DNA of 14,041 nt from Prevotellaceae bacterium UBA1786 (lineage in GTDB: Bacteria > Bacteroidota > Bacteroidia > Bacteroidales > Bacteroidaceae): NCBI GenBank assembly GCA_002314525.1, contig DCGE01000145.1, forward strand, positions 7,740 through 21,780. Reading direction: 5' to 3'. A program made the position numbers and the translations under genes. This document shows positions 1 to 7,874 of the stretch, in pieces (within the stretch, counting starts at the first letter, position 1; each line of letters opens with the position of its first letter). The notes under the pieces were generated by a model. The model ran no database searches and was not told the origin of the DNA. It saw only the letters and a list, made by a program, of their open reading frames with translations.

Positions 1-632
1 TGTCATTCCCTATATATAAGTACTCTGCTGAGTCTTCGGAACAGATTAACGGAGCTGCGTCATCGATGCTTCAGGATAACAGCGCCTCGAACTTCAAGAT
101 CACTTACGACGATCGTACATCAAGCACCAACAGCTGTAACTGGATATTCTACCGTCTTAGCGACATCTACCTCATGAAGGCAGAAGCAATGTCACAGATC
201 TACACTGATGAAGAGAAGCTGGCAGACGCATTCAATCTCGTACGTCTTATCTTCAAACGCTCAAATCCATATGCTTATGCAACCAATAACGCAACAGCAA
301 AGAACGACTCACTCAACTTCAAGAGTTACAACACTCCTGACGGTATTGAGAATCTCGTAATGAATGAGCGTCAGCGCGAATTCCTCGGTGAGGGTAAACG
401 TTGGTTCGACCTCGTACGCTATGCTCAGCGCAAAGGTTCCACTCGCGACATGCTCAAGACTTACCTTCTCCGCAAGTACAGTGAGAACAGTAGTGCTGTT
501 TCTGCAAAACTGAACACACTTGAATCTCTCTTCTCTCCAATCTATACCGATGAGATAAAGGTCAACCCTCTCCTCCATCAGAATAGTGTATGGAACGATA
601 AGGAAACAACTAAAAAAACTGATGAGCAATGA
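1..632 (+). CDS. SusD/RagB-family outer-membrane lipoprotein, C-terminal fragment
   Basis: The reading frame is open from base 3 and runs 209 codons to a TGA at 630-632, so the 5' end is outside the window; the ATG at 66 is internal. The fragment carries the C-terminal SusD/RagB signature: YRLSDIYLMKAEA, a helical segment after it, then NERQREFLGEGKRWFDLVRYA, which matches the family's conserved 'NERxxEFxGEGxRWFDLxR' region. SusD proteins are surface lipoproteins that sit as a lid on a SusC-type TonB-dependent transporter and help capture oligosaccharides or other ligands. By analogy a partner SusC should lie just upstream. The stop overlaps the start of the next gene (ATGA, 4 bp), which indicates translational coupling in one operon with the FAS1 lipoproteins. 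The family call is firm; the ligand is unknown. Confidence 0.93.
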   Translation, partial: SFPIYKYSAESSEQINGAASSMLQDNSASNFKITYDDRTSSTNSCNWIFYRLSDIYLMKAEAMSQIYTDEEKLADAFNLVRLIFKRSNPYAYATNNATAKNDSLNFKSYNTPDGIENLVMNERQREFLGEGKRWFDLVRYAQRKGSTRDMLKTYLLRKYSENSSAVSAKLNTLESLFSPIYTDEIKVNPLLHQNSVWNDKETTKKTDEQ

Positions 633-2731
633 AAACATTAGATAATTTTAGAATTTTCAGGCCAGCAACGACCCTTCTCTCTGCTGCGCTTGCCTTGACG
701 CTGGTTCTATCCTCATGTAAAGAGGATATCGACGATTCAAATCTCTACACCTTCACAGGTGAGATGATGACGGACCATTTCAAGAACTACCCAGAACAGT
801 TCAGCAGCTACTACACCCTGCTCAGTAGGGTGCATCCCAGCAAACGTTCGGAGTCAACAATGGCCCAGTTGCTTGAGGCACGCGGACATTATACATGTTT
901 CGCACCAACCAACGAAGCCATCGAGTATTTCATTGACTCACTCTATGCCAAAGGAGAAATAGAGACGAAAGATCTCAACCTTATTCCTGACTCCATAGCC
1001 AATCCTATTGTGTTCAACTCAATCATTGACAACCAGAGTTCACCTGCTTATGCATCCACAGAATTCACAGTTGGAGCTCTCAGTCTCACGAATATGAACG
1101 ACAGATATGTCAGCATATCATTCGGAAATGACTCCACAGGTTCTACACTCATCTATGTCAATACCAACTCACAGATCATCGAGAAAGACATTGAAGTAGA
1201 AAACGGCTATATACATACTATTAATAAGGTGTTGTCACCATCTACTGCTACAGTGGGTGACTTGATCGAGTCAACAGCCAATCTCTCTTACTTCGGATAC
1301 TTGCTTTCAATCACAAAGCTTGACAAGAAGCTCATGGCCTATCGTGACGAAAGTTACGAGGACAGAGAAGATAAGGACGTTGAGCCAAAACGTTCAAAGT
1401 CAAACGGCGGCCACTGGAAAGGCATCTACCCTGAGCACCGCTATTTCGGCTATACCGCATTCGTAGAGCCAGATTCCATATTCAAGGAGAAACTAGGCGG
1501 TTTCAGCGATGAGAAGGAATTCCTTGTAAAGCTCACCGATTTCCTCAAGGAGAATGCATACTACAATAATGACAGCACAAGCTACGGAACAGACTATAGC
1601 AATCCGAAAAATGCCATCTACCAGTTCGTAGCTTATCACCTGCTTCCTGAGAGACTGATCTGGAGCCGCATGGTGATCTTCGCTAACGAGAAGGGATTCA
1701 GCAACACCAATCCTAACGACGGCAGCCAGTATTCCGTAAATGTTTGGGATTATTATGAGACATTGGATCCTAACCGCAGAAGTATCAAGATAACCGGTAT
1801 CCGTAACGGAAAACGCATCAATCGCCACTCCATCATGAACCTCTCCACATACAAGGAGAAGGATGCCGATATTCCAGGCGTCAACATCAATCCGACCAAC
1901 GGTGGATACGACAACAACGCCATGAACGGTTACTACTACACCATTGATGATATCCTCCTCTGGACAGAACAGGTTCCGAATAAGGTTCTCAACGAACGTA
2001 TGCGTTATGATGTTTGCGCCATGATTCCTGAAATCATGACAAACAACTGCCGCCGCACAGGTGATGCAAGTCACCGTGCATGGTATTTTCTCAAGGACTA
2101 CTTCACGTCTGACAATGGTGGTTCAGGATGTATCCCTTATATCTCAAACGAGACAGACTTCTGCTATCTTACCAACACACAGAACGCTCACGGCGGTGGA
2201 TGGCTCAATTATCAAGCTGACGAGTTCAATATATCCGGAACATACGACTTCACATTGAAGTTGCCTCCTGTACCTTATACCGGTACTTACGAAATCCGCT
2301 ACGGCATGAACAACAACAACGTCCGCGGTATGGCTCAGATCTATCTCGGCACCAACGCCAACAACCTCCCAGCAGTAGGTATTCCTATCGACCTCCGTAC
2401 AGGTTCAAGCGACAATAGCAAGTCCATCGGTTGGGTTACTGATACTGATCTCGGAAATGACGATGCTATCGAGGAGAACGAGAAGACCCTTCGTAACAAC
2501 GATTACATGAAGGGACCTAAGTATTTCTATCCATCCGACACTCAGTCAGGACGCGAGTTTCCACTCTGTCTCCGCCGAATCATCTTCCGCGGACAACTGG
2601 AGGAAGGCAAGACTTATTACATCCGATTCAAGTCGGTACTTGAGAGTGCTAACACAGAGTTCTTCTTTGACTACCTTGAGTTCGTCCCTAAGACGATCTA
2701 CAATGGTGAAGACCCAGAAGACAAATGGTAA
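629..2731 (+). CDS. Fasciclin (FAS1)-domain surface lipoprotein, 700 aa
   Basis: The start is fixed by the ATGA overlap with the upstream susD stop. Residues 1-30 form a lipoprotein signal ending in LSSC, with the lipidated Cys at 30, followed by KEDIDD, an acidic run typical of surface-exported Bacteroidetes lipoproteins. The first FAS1 region is about residues 58-205, with the H1-like motif FAPTNEA near 91-97 and the H2-like motif NGYIHTINKVL near 192-202. A second, more divergent FAS1 region is about 209-445, with YTAFVEPDSIF near 275, VAYHLLPERL near 334 and NGYYYTIDDIL near 433. The C-terminal part (about 505-690) is beta-rich and ends FFFDYLEFVP, which resembles a ligand-binding beta-sandwich; that reading is inference. 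No catalytic motif was seen. Placement between a SusD and a SusC/SusD pair suggests a surface binding or adhesion protein working with the Sus transporter. No Shine-Dalgarno precedes it. Confidence 0.85.
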   Translation: MKTLDNFRIFRPATTLLSAALALTLVLSSCKEDIDDSNLYTFTGEMMTDHFKNYPEQFSSYYTLLSRVHPSKRSESTMAQLLEARGHYTCFAPTNEAIEYFIDSLYAKGEIETKDLNLIPDSIANPIVFNSIIDNQSSPAYASTEFTVGALSLTNMNDRYVSISFGNDSTGSTLIYVNTNSQIIEKDIEVENGYIHTINKVLSPSTATVGDLIESTANLSYFGYLLSITKLDKKLMAYRDESYEDREDKDVEPKRSKSNGGHWKGIYPEHRYFGYTAFVEPDSIFKEKLGGFSDEKEFLVKLTDFLKENAYYNNDSTSYGTDYSNPKNAIYQFVAYHLLPERLIWSRMVIFANEKGFSNTNPNDGSQYSVNVWDYYETLDPNRRSIKITGIRNGKRINRHSIMNLSTYKEKDADIPGVNINPTNGGYDNNAMNGYYYTIDDILLWTEQVPNKVLNERMRYDVCAMIPEIMTNNCRRTGDASHRAWYFLKDYFTSDNGGSGCIPYISNETDFCYLTNTQNAHGGGWLNYQADEFNISGTYDFTLKLPPVPYTGTYEIRYGMNNNNVRGMAQIYLGTNANNLPAVGIPIDLRTGSSDNSKSIGWVTDTDLGNDDAIEENEKTLRNNDYMKGPKYFYPSDTQSGREFPLCLRRIIFRGQLEEGKTYYIRFKSVLESANTEFFFDYLEFVPKTIYNGEDPEDKW

Positions 2732-2757
2732 TCGGGCATAAAAAACAAAACAAGATT

Positions 2758-4506
2758 ATGAAAAAGATTATAAACAGAATTCCCGTTCTCCTGTCGGCAA
2801 TGCTTTTGCTGACCATCGCTTCATGCCAGGACGACCATTTCGACACCAATCCAGATGTCAATGCCCGTCTTACCATTTGGCAGCAGATCAAAAAGAACGA
2901 CAAACTCTCAGAGTTTGCATACATTCTTGAGAATACACGTTACTCCAAGTCTGAGAACTCACAGACCAATACCACCTATGCCGAACTCCTTGACCACGAC
3001 CAGATCTTCACTGTATGGGCACCGGTCAACGGCTCATTCGACTTCAATTTATACAAGGCATTGCTGGCATCAGGCAACAGAGAAAGTGTTTACAGAGTAG
3101 AGAAAGAACTCATCCGTAACAACATGGCACGTTTCAGTTTCGTACTCAACGGCTCATGGGACGAGAAGGAGATCAATCTCTTTAATGACAAGACGGCAGA
3201 TTTCGTATTTGCCGACAATACTATCGGCGGAGTCAAGGTCACAACTGCCAATATCGGATGTACGAACGGTACGCTCCATATCACAGAGGCAGCTGTTCCG
3301 TTCCGTGCCAACCTATACGAACTTATCGGAACCCTTGAGGATTGTGATTCAATCTACAGATTCATCAAGGGATATGAGAAATTCAACTTTGACCAGAACG
3401 CAAGTACACAAGGTCCTACGGTTCTCGGCAACATCACATGGGTTGACTCAGTGACACATCTCTCCAACGAGTATTTCTGGTCAATGGGAGCTTACCTCAA
3501 CCGTGAGGACAGCCTCTATGCCATGATCGTTCCTAACAACACTGCATGGAGAAGCGTTATCGACAAGACACGCACATACTACAACTTCATGCCTGAATAC
3601 ACACAGACAGTTACAACGGTCGATGCCGATGGTAATGAAAGCACTGAGAAGATCACCACCACCTTCACACAGGCGGAACTCGACTCCATGCTCAACCTCT
3701 ACAGCAAGAGTGCTATCTGCAACAACCTCGTTTTCAATGCACGCTATCAGTTCAAGAAATTCAATCCGTTCCTTCCTTGGGACTGTGACTCACTCCAGAG
3801 TACATCGGGCAACAAGTTCAAGGTTCCATACGTTGAGCCTCTGTTTGCAGGAGTCAGCGACTATCACTCAGCCAGCAACGGATATGCATACGTAGTCGAT
3901 CAGTTCAACTACCGTCCACAGGACACATGGGCTAAGGAGAAGCAGATTGAAGCAGAATATGGAAGCGCTGTTGAAAGCTACTCCCATTGTACGCCTACAA
4001 GCTATACAGGCACCTTTGAGCGCAACGACTCAATCATCAAGTATTCCGTTGTACGCACAGTTCAGAGTTCTTCATCTGTCAATCCTGACATCACATTCAA
4101 GATTATGAACACCCTGTCATGCAAGTACGACATCTACCTCATCATGGCATGGAACAAGAACGCAGAGAAACCGGCACTCTTCAAAGCCCTTCTCAACTAT
4201 CACGACGGAAAGAAGGCAATGTCAAAGAGCGAAGTGCTTGCTCCTGAGCAGTCCGATACTCTCCATTATGGTGGCAAGAACCTCTTCACTAACCGTCCTC
4301 CTGTAACCGATTCACTCGGAAACATAATTCAGGTTACCGACACCATTCCACTTGCAAAGGACTTCGAATTCCCTGTATCATACTACGGGATGAACAATGC
4401 CTACGTGACACTCAAGATTACTTCTACAATCACATCTAAGCAAGCATCACTCTATGCACGTGAAATGTGGATTGACAAGATAGTATTTGTAGCAAAAGAA
4501 AACTGA
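2758..4506 (+). CDS. Second FAS1-like surface lipoprotein, 582 aa
   Basis: I chose the ATG at 2758 over the in-frame ATG at 2725. It gives a clean leader, MKKIINRIPV followed by a hydrophobic stretch and the lipobox IASC with Cys at 23, and it follows an A-rich stretch typical of Bacteroidetes starts; the earlier start would add 11 polar residues. QDD after the Cys suggests surface export. Two divergent FAS1-like regions are visible: about 36-186 (FTVWAPVNGSFD near 84, NGTLHITEAAV near 170) and about 186-387 (LYAMIVPNNTAW near 253, NGYAYVVDQF near 374). A C-terminal beta-rich region (about 405-580) ends MWIDKIVFV, parallel to the end of the preceding protein. The shared layout suggests two diverged members of one family. 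It lies 26 bp after the first FAS1 gene and 16 bp before susC. Role inferred: cell-surface ligand binding beside the transporter. The FAS1 match is weaker than in its neighbour. Confidence 0.8.
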   Translation: MKKIINRIPVLLSAMLLLTIASCQDDHFDTNPDVNARLTIWQQIKKNDKLSEFAYILENTRYSKSENSQTNTTYAELLDHDQIFTVWAPVNGSFDFNLYKALLASGNRESVYRVEKELIRNNMARFSFVLNGSWDEKEINLFNDKTADFVFADNTIGGVKVTTANIGCTNGTLHITEAAVPFRANLYELIGTLEDCDSIYRFIKGYEKFNFDQNASTQGPTVLGNITWVDSVTHLSNEYFWSMGAYLNREDSLYAMIVPNNTAWRSVIDKTRTYYNFMPEYTQTVTTVDADGNESTEKITTTFTQAELDSMLNLYSKSAICNNLVFNARYQFKKFNPFLPWDCDSLQSTSGNKFKVPYVEPLFAGVSDYHSASNGYAYVVDQFNYRPQDTWAKEKQIEAEYGSAVESYSHCTPTSYTGTFERNDSIIKYSVVRTVQSSSSVNPDITFKIMNTLSCKYDIYLIMAWNKNAEKPALFKALLNYHDGKKAMSKSEVLAPEQSDTLHYGGKNLFTNRPPVTDSLGNIIQVTDTIPLAKDFEFPVSYYGMNNAYVTLKITSTITSKQASLYAREMWIDKIVFVAKEN

Positions 4507-4525
4507 TAAGGAGGAAATAAATATG
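4507..4525 (+). promoter_or_regulatory. Strong Shine-Dalgarno before susC
   Basis: TAAGGAGG at 4507-4514 lies 8 bp before the ATG at 4523, directly after the stop of the upstream FAS1 gene. It is a near-perfect anti-SD match. The two FAS1 genes of the same operon have only A-rich upstream regions. It fixes the susC start and suggests strong translation of the transporter. Confidence 0.8.
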
Positions 4526-4550
4526 AAAAAGAATATCATAAGAATCCCCG
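4508..4550 (+). repeat. Leader cassette copy 1 (RBS plus first signal-peptide codons of susC)
   Basis: This 43-base stretch covers the Shine-Dalgarno, the spacer and the first codons (MKKNIIRIP). It matches 7832-7874 at 41 of 43 positions; the differences are A/C in the spacer and A/T at a codon third position. The encoded proteins are unrelated families (SusC and SusD), so common descent of the coding sequences does not explain the match. Recent copying or gene conversion of the leader is the simplest reading. Confidence 0.75.
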
Positions 4551-7500
4551 TTATTCTGTTCTCAGCAATGTTCTTGCTGAGTTCTACCCCACTCTTCGCT
4601 CAGGATGCTGAGGAAGAAACTGAAGAAGTGCAGGCTCCGGTTCACAAAGTAAAGCCTGCTCCAGTATATGAGATGAAGGAAGTAAGCGGAAAAGTCATTG
4701 ACGCTGCTTCAAAGAATCCGGTTGCCGGTGTACGTGTTCAGGCCTACGGCCACGAACGCTACTCAGCAATGACCGATGAGTCAGGTGCATTCACAGTTAA
4801 AGTACCTGTTTTCACAACATCACTCTATGTTAGTTGTCCTGAGTACAACGACCAGCAGGTAGGTTTCACAGGTAACAAGGTTGCGCAGATCGCTCTCTAC
4901 AGCGATAAGTTCAATTCCTTCTACTCACCAACTACAGGTCTGATTGCTCAGAAGAATATCAACATTGAGAATTCAAGTGCCATCTCCATCGACACCGAAA
5001 TCGAGAACAAGCTTGCCGGTGACATCCGTACCATCTCACGTGGTGGTATGCCTGGTCAGGGAGTTGCAATGTTCCTGCGTGGTATCAACTCCATCAACAC
5101 CAACTCACAGCCTATGGTCATCCTCGATGGTATCATCATGGATCTCCAGCTTGACCGCACAAGCATCCACGACGGATTCTTCAACAACGTCCTCTCAGCC
5201 ATCGACCCAGAAGACATCGAGTCAGTTCAGGTCATGAAGAACGGAACATCCATCTATGGTTCACGCGGAGCCAACGGCGTGGTGATCATCAACACCAAAC
5301 GAGGCCGTTCTATGGCGACAAAGATCAATGCCTCCATTTTCGCAGGCGTCGAGACAGTGCCGTCATCAGTGAAGGTTCTCAACGGCAACCAGTACCGCAA
5401 CTATGTCAGCGAACTCATCGGAACAACCGAGTACGGCCAGGAACACTCCACAGCCAGTGCATCCATTCCGTTCCTCAACGACAACCCTGACTACTACTGG
5501 TATCCTATGTACCACAACAATACCGACTGGTCTGACGGACTCTACCGCAATGCCATCACACAAAACTACAAAGTCAACGTTCAGGGTGGTGACGACGTAG
5601 CCATGTACTCCCTCTCACTCGGTTATGCAAAGGCACAGGCCACCGCAGAGAACAATGATTTCGACCGTCTGAACATCCGATTCAATACCGACATCAAACT
5701 CATGCGCCACCTCAGTACACAACTCGACGTTGCCTACAGCCGTACAACCTACGACCTACGCGACAACGGATGGGCAGAGAATTATGACGAGAGCACCATC
5801 ACATCACCTAACGTGCTTGGTCTCATTCAGTCACCGTTCCTCTCAAAGTACAACTACTACACAGGCGACGATGCCAAACTCCATGAATCAAGCGTATATT
5901 CAGGTAAGTTCATCGACGATGACAACTATCCATTCAGTTTCGCATCACGCTATGGCAACAACGTAGCACTTGCCAATCCTTACTGGATTCTCGTCAACGG
6001 CGACGGAGTCAACAAGAACAATCAGGAGGTTACACAGTTCAACCTCAACGTAATGCCACGCTGGGACATCAACTCCAACCTCTACATCTCCAACCGCTTC
6101 GCCTATCAGCTCAACCGAGCAAGTGAGAAGTACTACCTCCCAGAGGCAGGTACTCCTATCTATAACCTCGAAGGACTCGGTGACGTGACAAGCGTCAAGA
6201 AGAGCCTCTTCGACAAGGAGACATCACTCTACAACGACCTCCGCATCAACTGGCATGCCAACTACGGTGCTCACGATGTAGCAGCATTCGGAGGTTTCCG
6301 CTACACATCCAACTCCTTCACAGACTCCTACATGACAGGTTACAACGGAGGTTCCGATAAGATGCCTGACAACAAAGGCTCCGACAAGTTCCGTACGGTA
6401 TATGGTACCGATGACGCATGGCGTAACATGTCATACTACCTGCAGGCCGACTACTCATTCAAGAACACATACTATGCTGAAGTATCACTGTCAGCCGATG
6501 CATCATCACGTTTCGGTTCCGAGACTTCAGGCGGTGTCAAGATGTTCGGTGTAGCATGGGGTCTCTTCCCATCTCTCCAGGCAGGTTGGGTACTCACCAA
6601 CGAACCTTGGCTCGCCAATGTCAGAGGTATTGACTACCTCAAGTTTACAGCAGGCTTCGACGTTTCAGGAAACGACGGTGTTGACTATTCAGCAAGCCGC
6701 ACATACTTCCAGGCAACTCCGTTCCTCAAGGACGCCATCGGCCTCCAGCTCATGAACATTGAGAATCCGGAGATCCAGTGGGAAACCACCAAGCGTTGGA
6801 ACTTCGCCCTCAACGGCTCGTTCCTCGCCAACCGTCTACAGGCAGGCATCGACTTCTATGTATCCAATACCGACAACCTCCTCACTCAGATGTCAGTGAA
6901 CTATATGGCAGGTCTCCGTCGCTACTGGTGCAATGATGGTGCACTCCGCAACATCGGTGTCGAGACCAATGTCAACGCAATCCTCGTCAACGGTAAGGAC
7001 TTCAAGTGGCAGCTCGGTGCAACACTCGGTCACTATAAGAACGAAGTGACAAAACTTCCAGAAGCCGACTACACCACATCCATCTACAACGGTGAGGTAC
7101 TCACATCAGTAGGCAATCCAGTAGGTCTGTTCTACGGATACAAGACTCATGGCGTCTTCGCATCAGAAGCTGACGCCAGCACAGCATACGCAGGTGATTA
7201 CCTCCGCTATCCTACCGGAATCCAGAGTCGTCCGTACAACAACTTCCACGCAGGCGATGTACACTTCGTTGACCTCACAGGCGACGGAATCATCGACAAG
7301 AACGACAAGACAGTCATCGGTGACCCTAATCCTGACATCTACGGAAACATCTTCACCAACTTCTCATACAAGCACTGGTCCCTTGACGTTACCTTCAAGT
7401 ACTCCCTCGGCAACGACCTGTACAACTACCAGAGACGTCAGCTCGAGAGCGGCAACACATTCTACAACCAGTCAACAGCCATGCTCAACCGCTGGACTAC

Positions 7501-7828
7501 TGAAGGCCAGGTTACCGATGTACCACGTGTATGCTCTACTACAAGCACCGAATGGGTTGACAACGAACGTTTCTCAGACCGCTGGATTGAAGACGGAAGT
7601 TTCCTTAAGCTCAAGAAGGTACGCCTCTCCTACAATCTCCCACTCACCCTTTCATGGATTCAGGGAATCACAGTTTGGGGTGAAGCCAATAACCTCTTCG
7701 TTGTAAGCCCTTACACCGGTCAGGACCCAGAGACAAGCGTAAGCAACAACGTCCTCTATCAGGGCATTGACGCCGGTCTTCTCCCACAGAACCGCAGTTT
7801 CAACCTCGGAGTAAAGATTAACTTGTAA
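4523..7828 (+). CDS. SusC/RagA-family TonB-dependent outer-membrane transporter, 1101 aa
   Basis: A 22-strand-barrel type importer that takes up ligands captured by its SusD lid, energised by TonB-ExbB-ExbD. Residues 1-26 form a Sec signal peptide (cleavage probably at LFA/QD). An acidic then proline-containing stretch follows (about 28-50). A carboxypeptidase-regulatory-like domain spans about 53-128 (SGKVIDAASKNPVAGVRV). The plug is about 150-262, with SRGGMPGQGVAMFLRG, MVILDGIIMD and the very typical end VQVMKNGTSIYGSRGANGVV. The rest is barrel. Near the C-terminus, DLTGDGIIDKNDKTVIGDP (about 917-935) is the usual SusC calcium-loop-like signature, and the protein ends in VKINL, fitting a final beta strand. 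The length is normal for the family. No STN domain is seen, so no direct anti-sigma signalling is suggested. susD follows after 18 bp. Ligand unknown. Many codons end in C, suggesting high expression. Confidence 0.96.
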   Translation: MKKNIIRIPVILFSAMFLLSSTPLFAQDAEEETEEVQAPVHKVKPAPVYEMKEVSGKVIDAASKNPVAGVRVQAYGHERYSAMTDESGAFTVKVPVFTTSLYVSCPEYNDQQVGFTGNKVAQIALYSDKFNSFYSPTTGLIAQKNINIENSSAISIDTEIENKLAGDIRTISRGGMPGQGVAMFLRGINSINTNSQPMVILDGIIMDLQLDRTSIHDGFFNNVLSAIDPEDIESVQVMKNGTSIYGSRGANGVVIINTKRGRSMATKINASIFAGVETVPSSVKVLNGNQYRNYVSELIGTTEYGQEHSTASASIPFLNDNPDYYWYPMYHNNTDWSDGLYRNAITQNYKVNVQGGDDVAMYSLSLGYAKAQATAENNDFDRLNIRFNTDIKLMRHLSTQLDVAYSRTTYDLRDNGWAENYDESTITSPNVLGLIQSPFLSKYNYYTGDDAKLHESSVYSGKFIDDDNYPFSFASRYGNNVALANPYWILVNGDGVNKNNQEVTQFNLNVMPRWDINSNLYISNRFAYQLNRASEKYYLPEAGTPIYNLEGLGDVTSVKKSLFDKETSLYNDLRINWHANYGAHDVAAFGGFRYTSNSFTDSYMTGYNGGSDKMPDNKGSDKFRTVYGTDDAWRNMSYYLQADYSFKNTYYAEVSLSADASSRFGSETSGGVKMFGVAWGLFPSLQAGWVLTNEPWLANVRGIDYLKFTAGFDVSGNDGVDYSASRTYFQATPFLKDAIGLQLMNIENPEIQWETTKRWNFALNGSFLANRLQAGIDFYVSNTDNLLTQMSVNYMAGLRRYWCNDGALRNIGVETNVNAILVNGKDFKWQLGATLGHYKNEVTKLPEADYTTSIYNGEVLTSVGNPVGLFYGYKTHGVFASEADASTAYAGDYLRYPTGIQSRPYNNFHAGDVHFVDLTGDGIIDKNDKTVIGDPNPDIYGNIFTNFSYKHWSLDVTFKYSLGNDLYNYQRRQLESGNTFYNQSTAMLNRWTTEGQVTDVPRVCSTTSTEWVDNERFSDRWIEDGSFLKLKKVRLSYNLPLTLSWIQGITVWGEANNLFVVSPYTGQDPETSVSNNVLYQGIDAGLLPQNRSFNLGVKINL

Positions 7829-7830
7829 TT

Positions 7831-7849
7831 AAAGGAGGAAATCAATATG
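7831..7849 (+). promoter_or_regulatory. Strong Shine-Dalgarno before susD
   Basis: AAAGGAGG at 7831-7838 lies 8 bp before the ATG at 7847, with the same spacing as the site before susC. It follows the susC stop by 2 bp and fixes the susD start. Confidence 0.8.
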
Positions 7850-7874
7850 AAAAAGAATATCATTAGAATCCCCG
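7832..7874 (+). repeat. Leader cassette copy 2 (RBS plus first signal-peptide codons of susD)
   Basis: Second copy of the 43-base leader found at 4508-4550, with 2 mismatches. After about the ninth codon the two genes diverge, although both leaders continue with a similar hydrophobic pattern containing SA and ML. The second FAS1 gene at 2758 has a looser version (MKK, RIP, LLSAM) without the Shine-Dalgarno. Confidence 0.75.

Noticed and set aside
605..632. A-run near the end of the partial susD considered as a slippage or frameshift site
   Set aside because: The frame is intact, the stop overlaps the next start in the usual ATGA manner, and no alternative extended product makes sense.
1493..2074. 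A 193-codon open frame on the - strand inside the first FAS1 gene
   Set aside because: It lies wholly within a well-supported gene, has no promoter or family motif, and results from codon bias of the sense strand.
2725..2757. Upstream in-frame ATG for the second FAS1 gene, overlapping the stop of the first
   Set aside because: It would place 11 polar residues before an otherwise perfect lipoprotein leader; the ATG at 2758 follows an A-rich stretch and starts with MKK.
7149..7706. A 185-codon open frame on the + strand inside susC
   Set aside because: It encodes almost only Ser, Thr and Pro, as expected from an alternate frame of a gene with many C-ending codons; no start signal, and the main frame is conserved.
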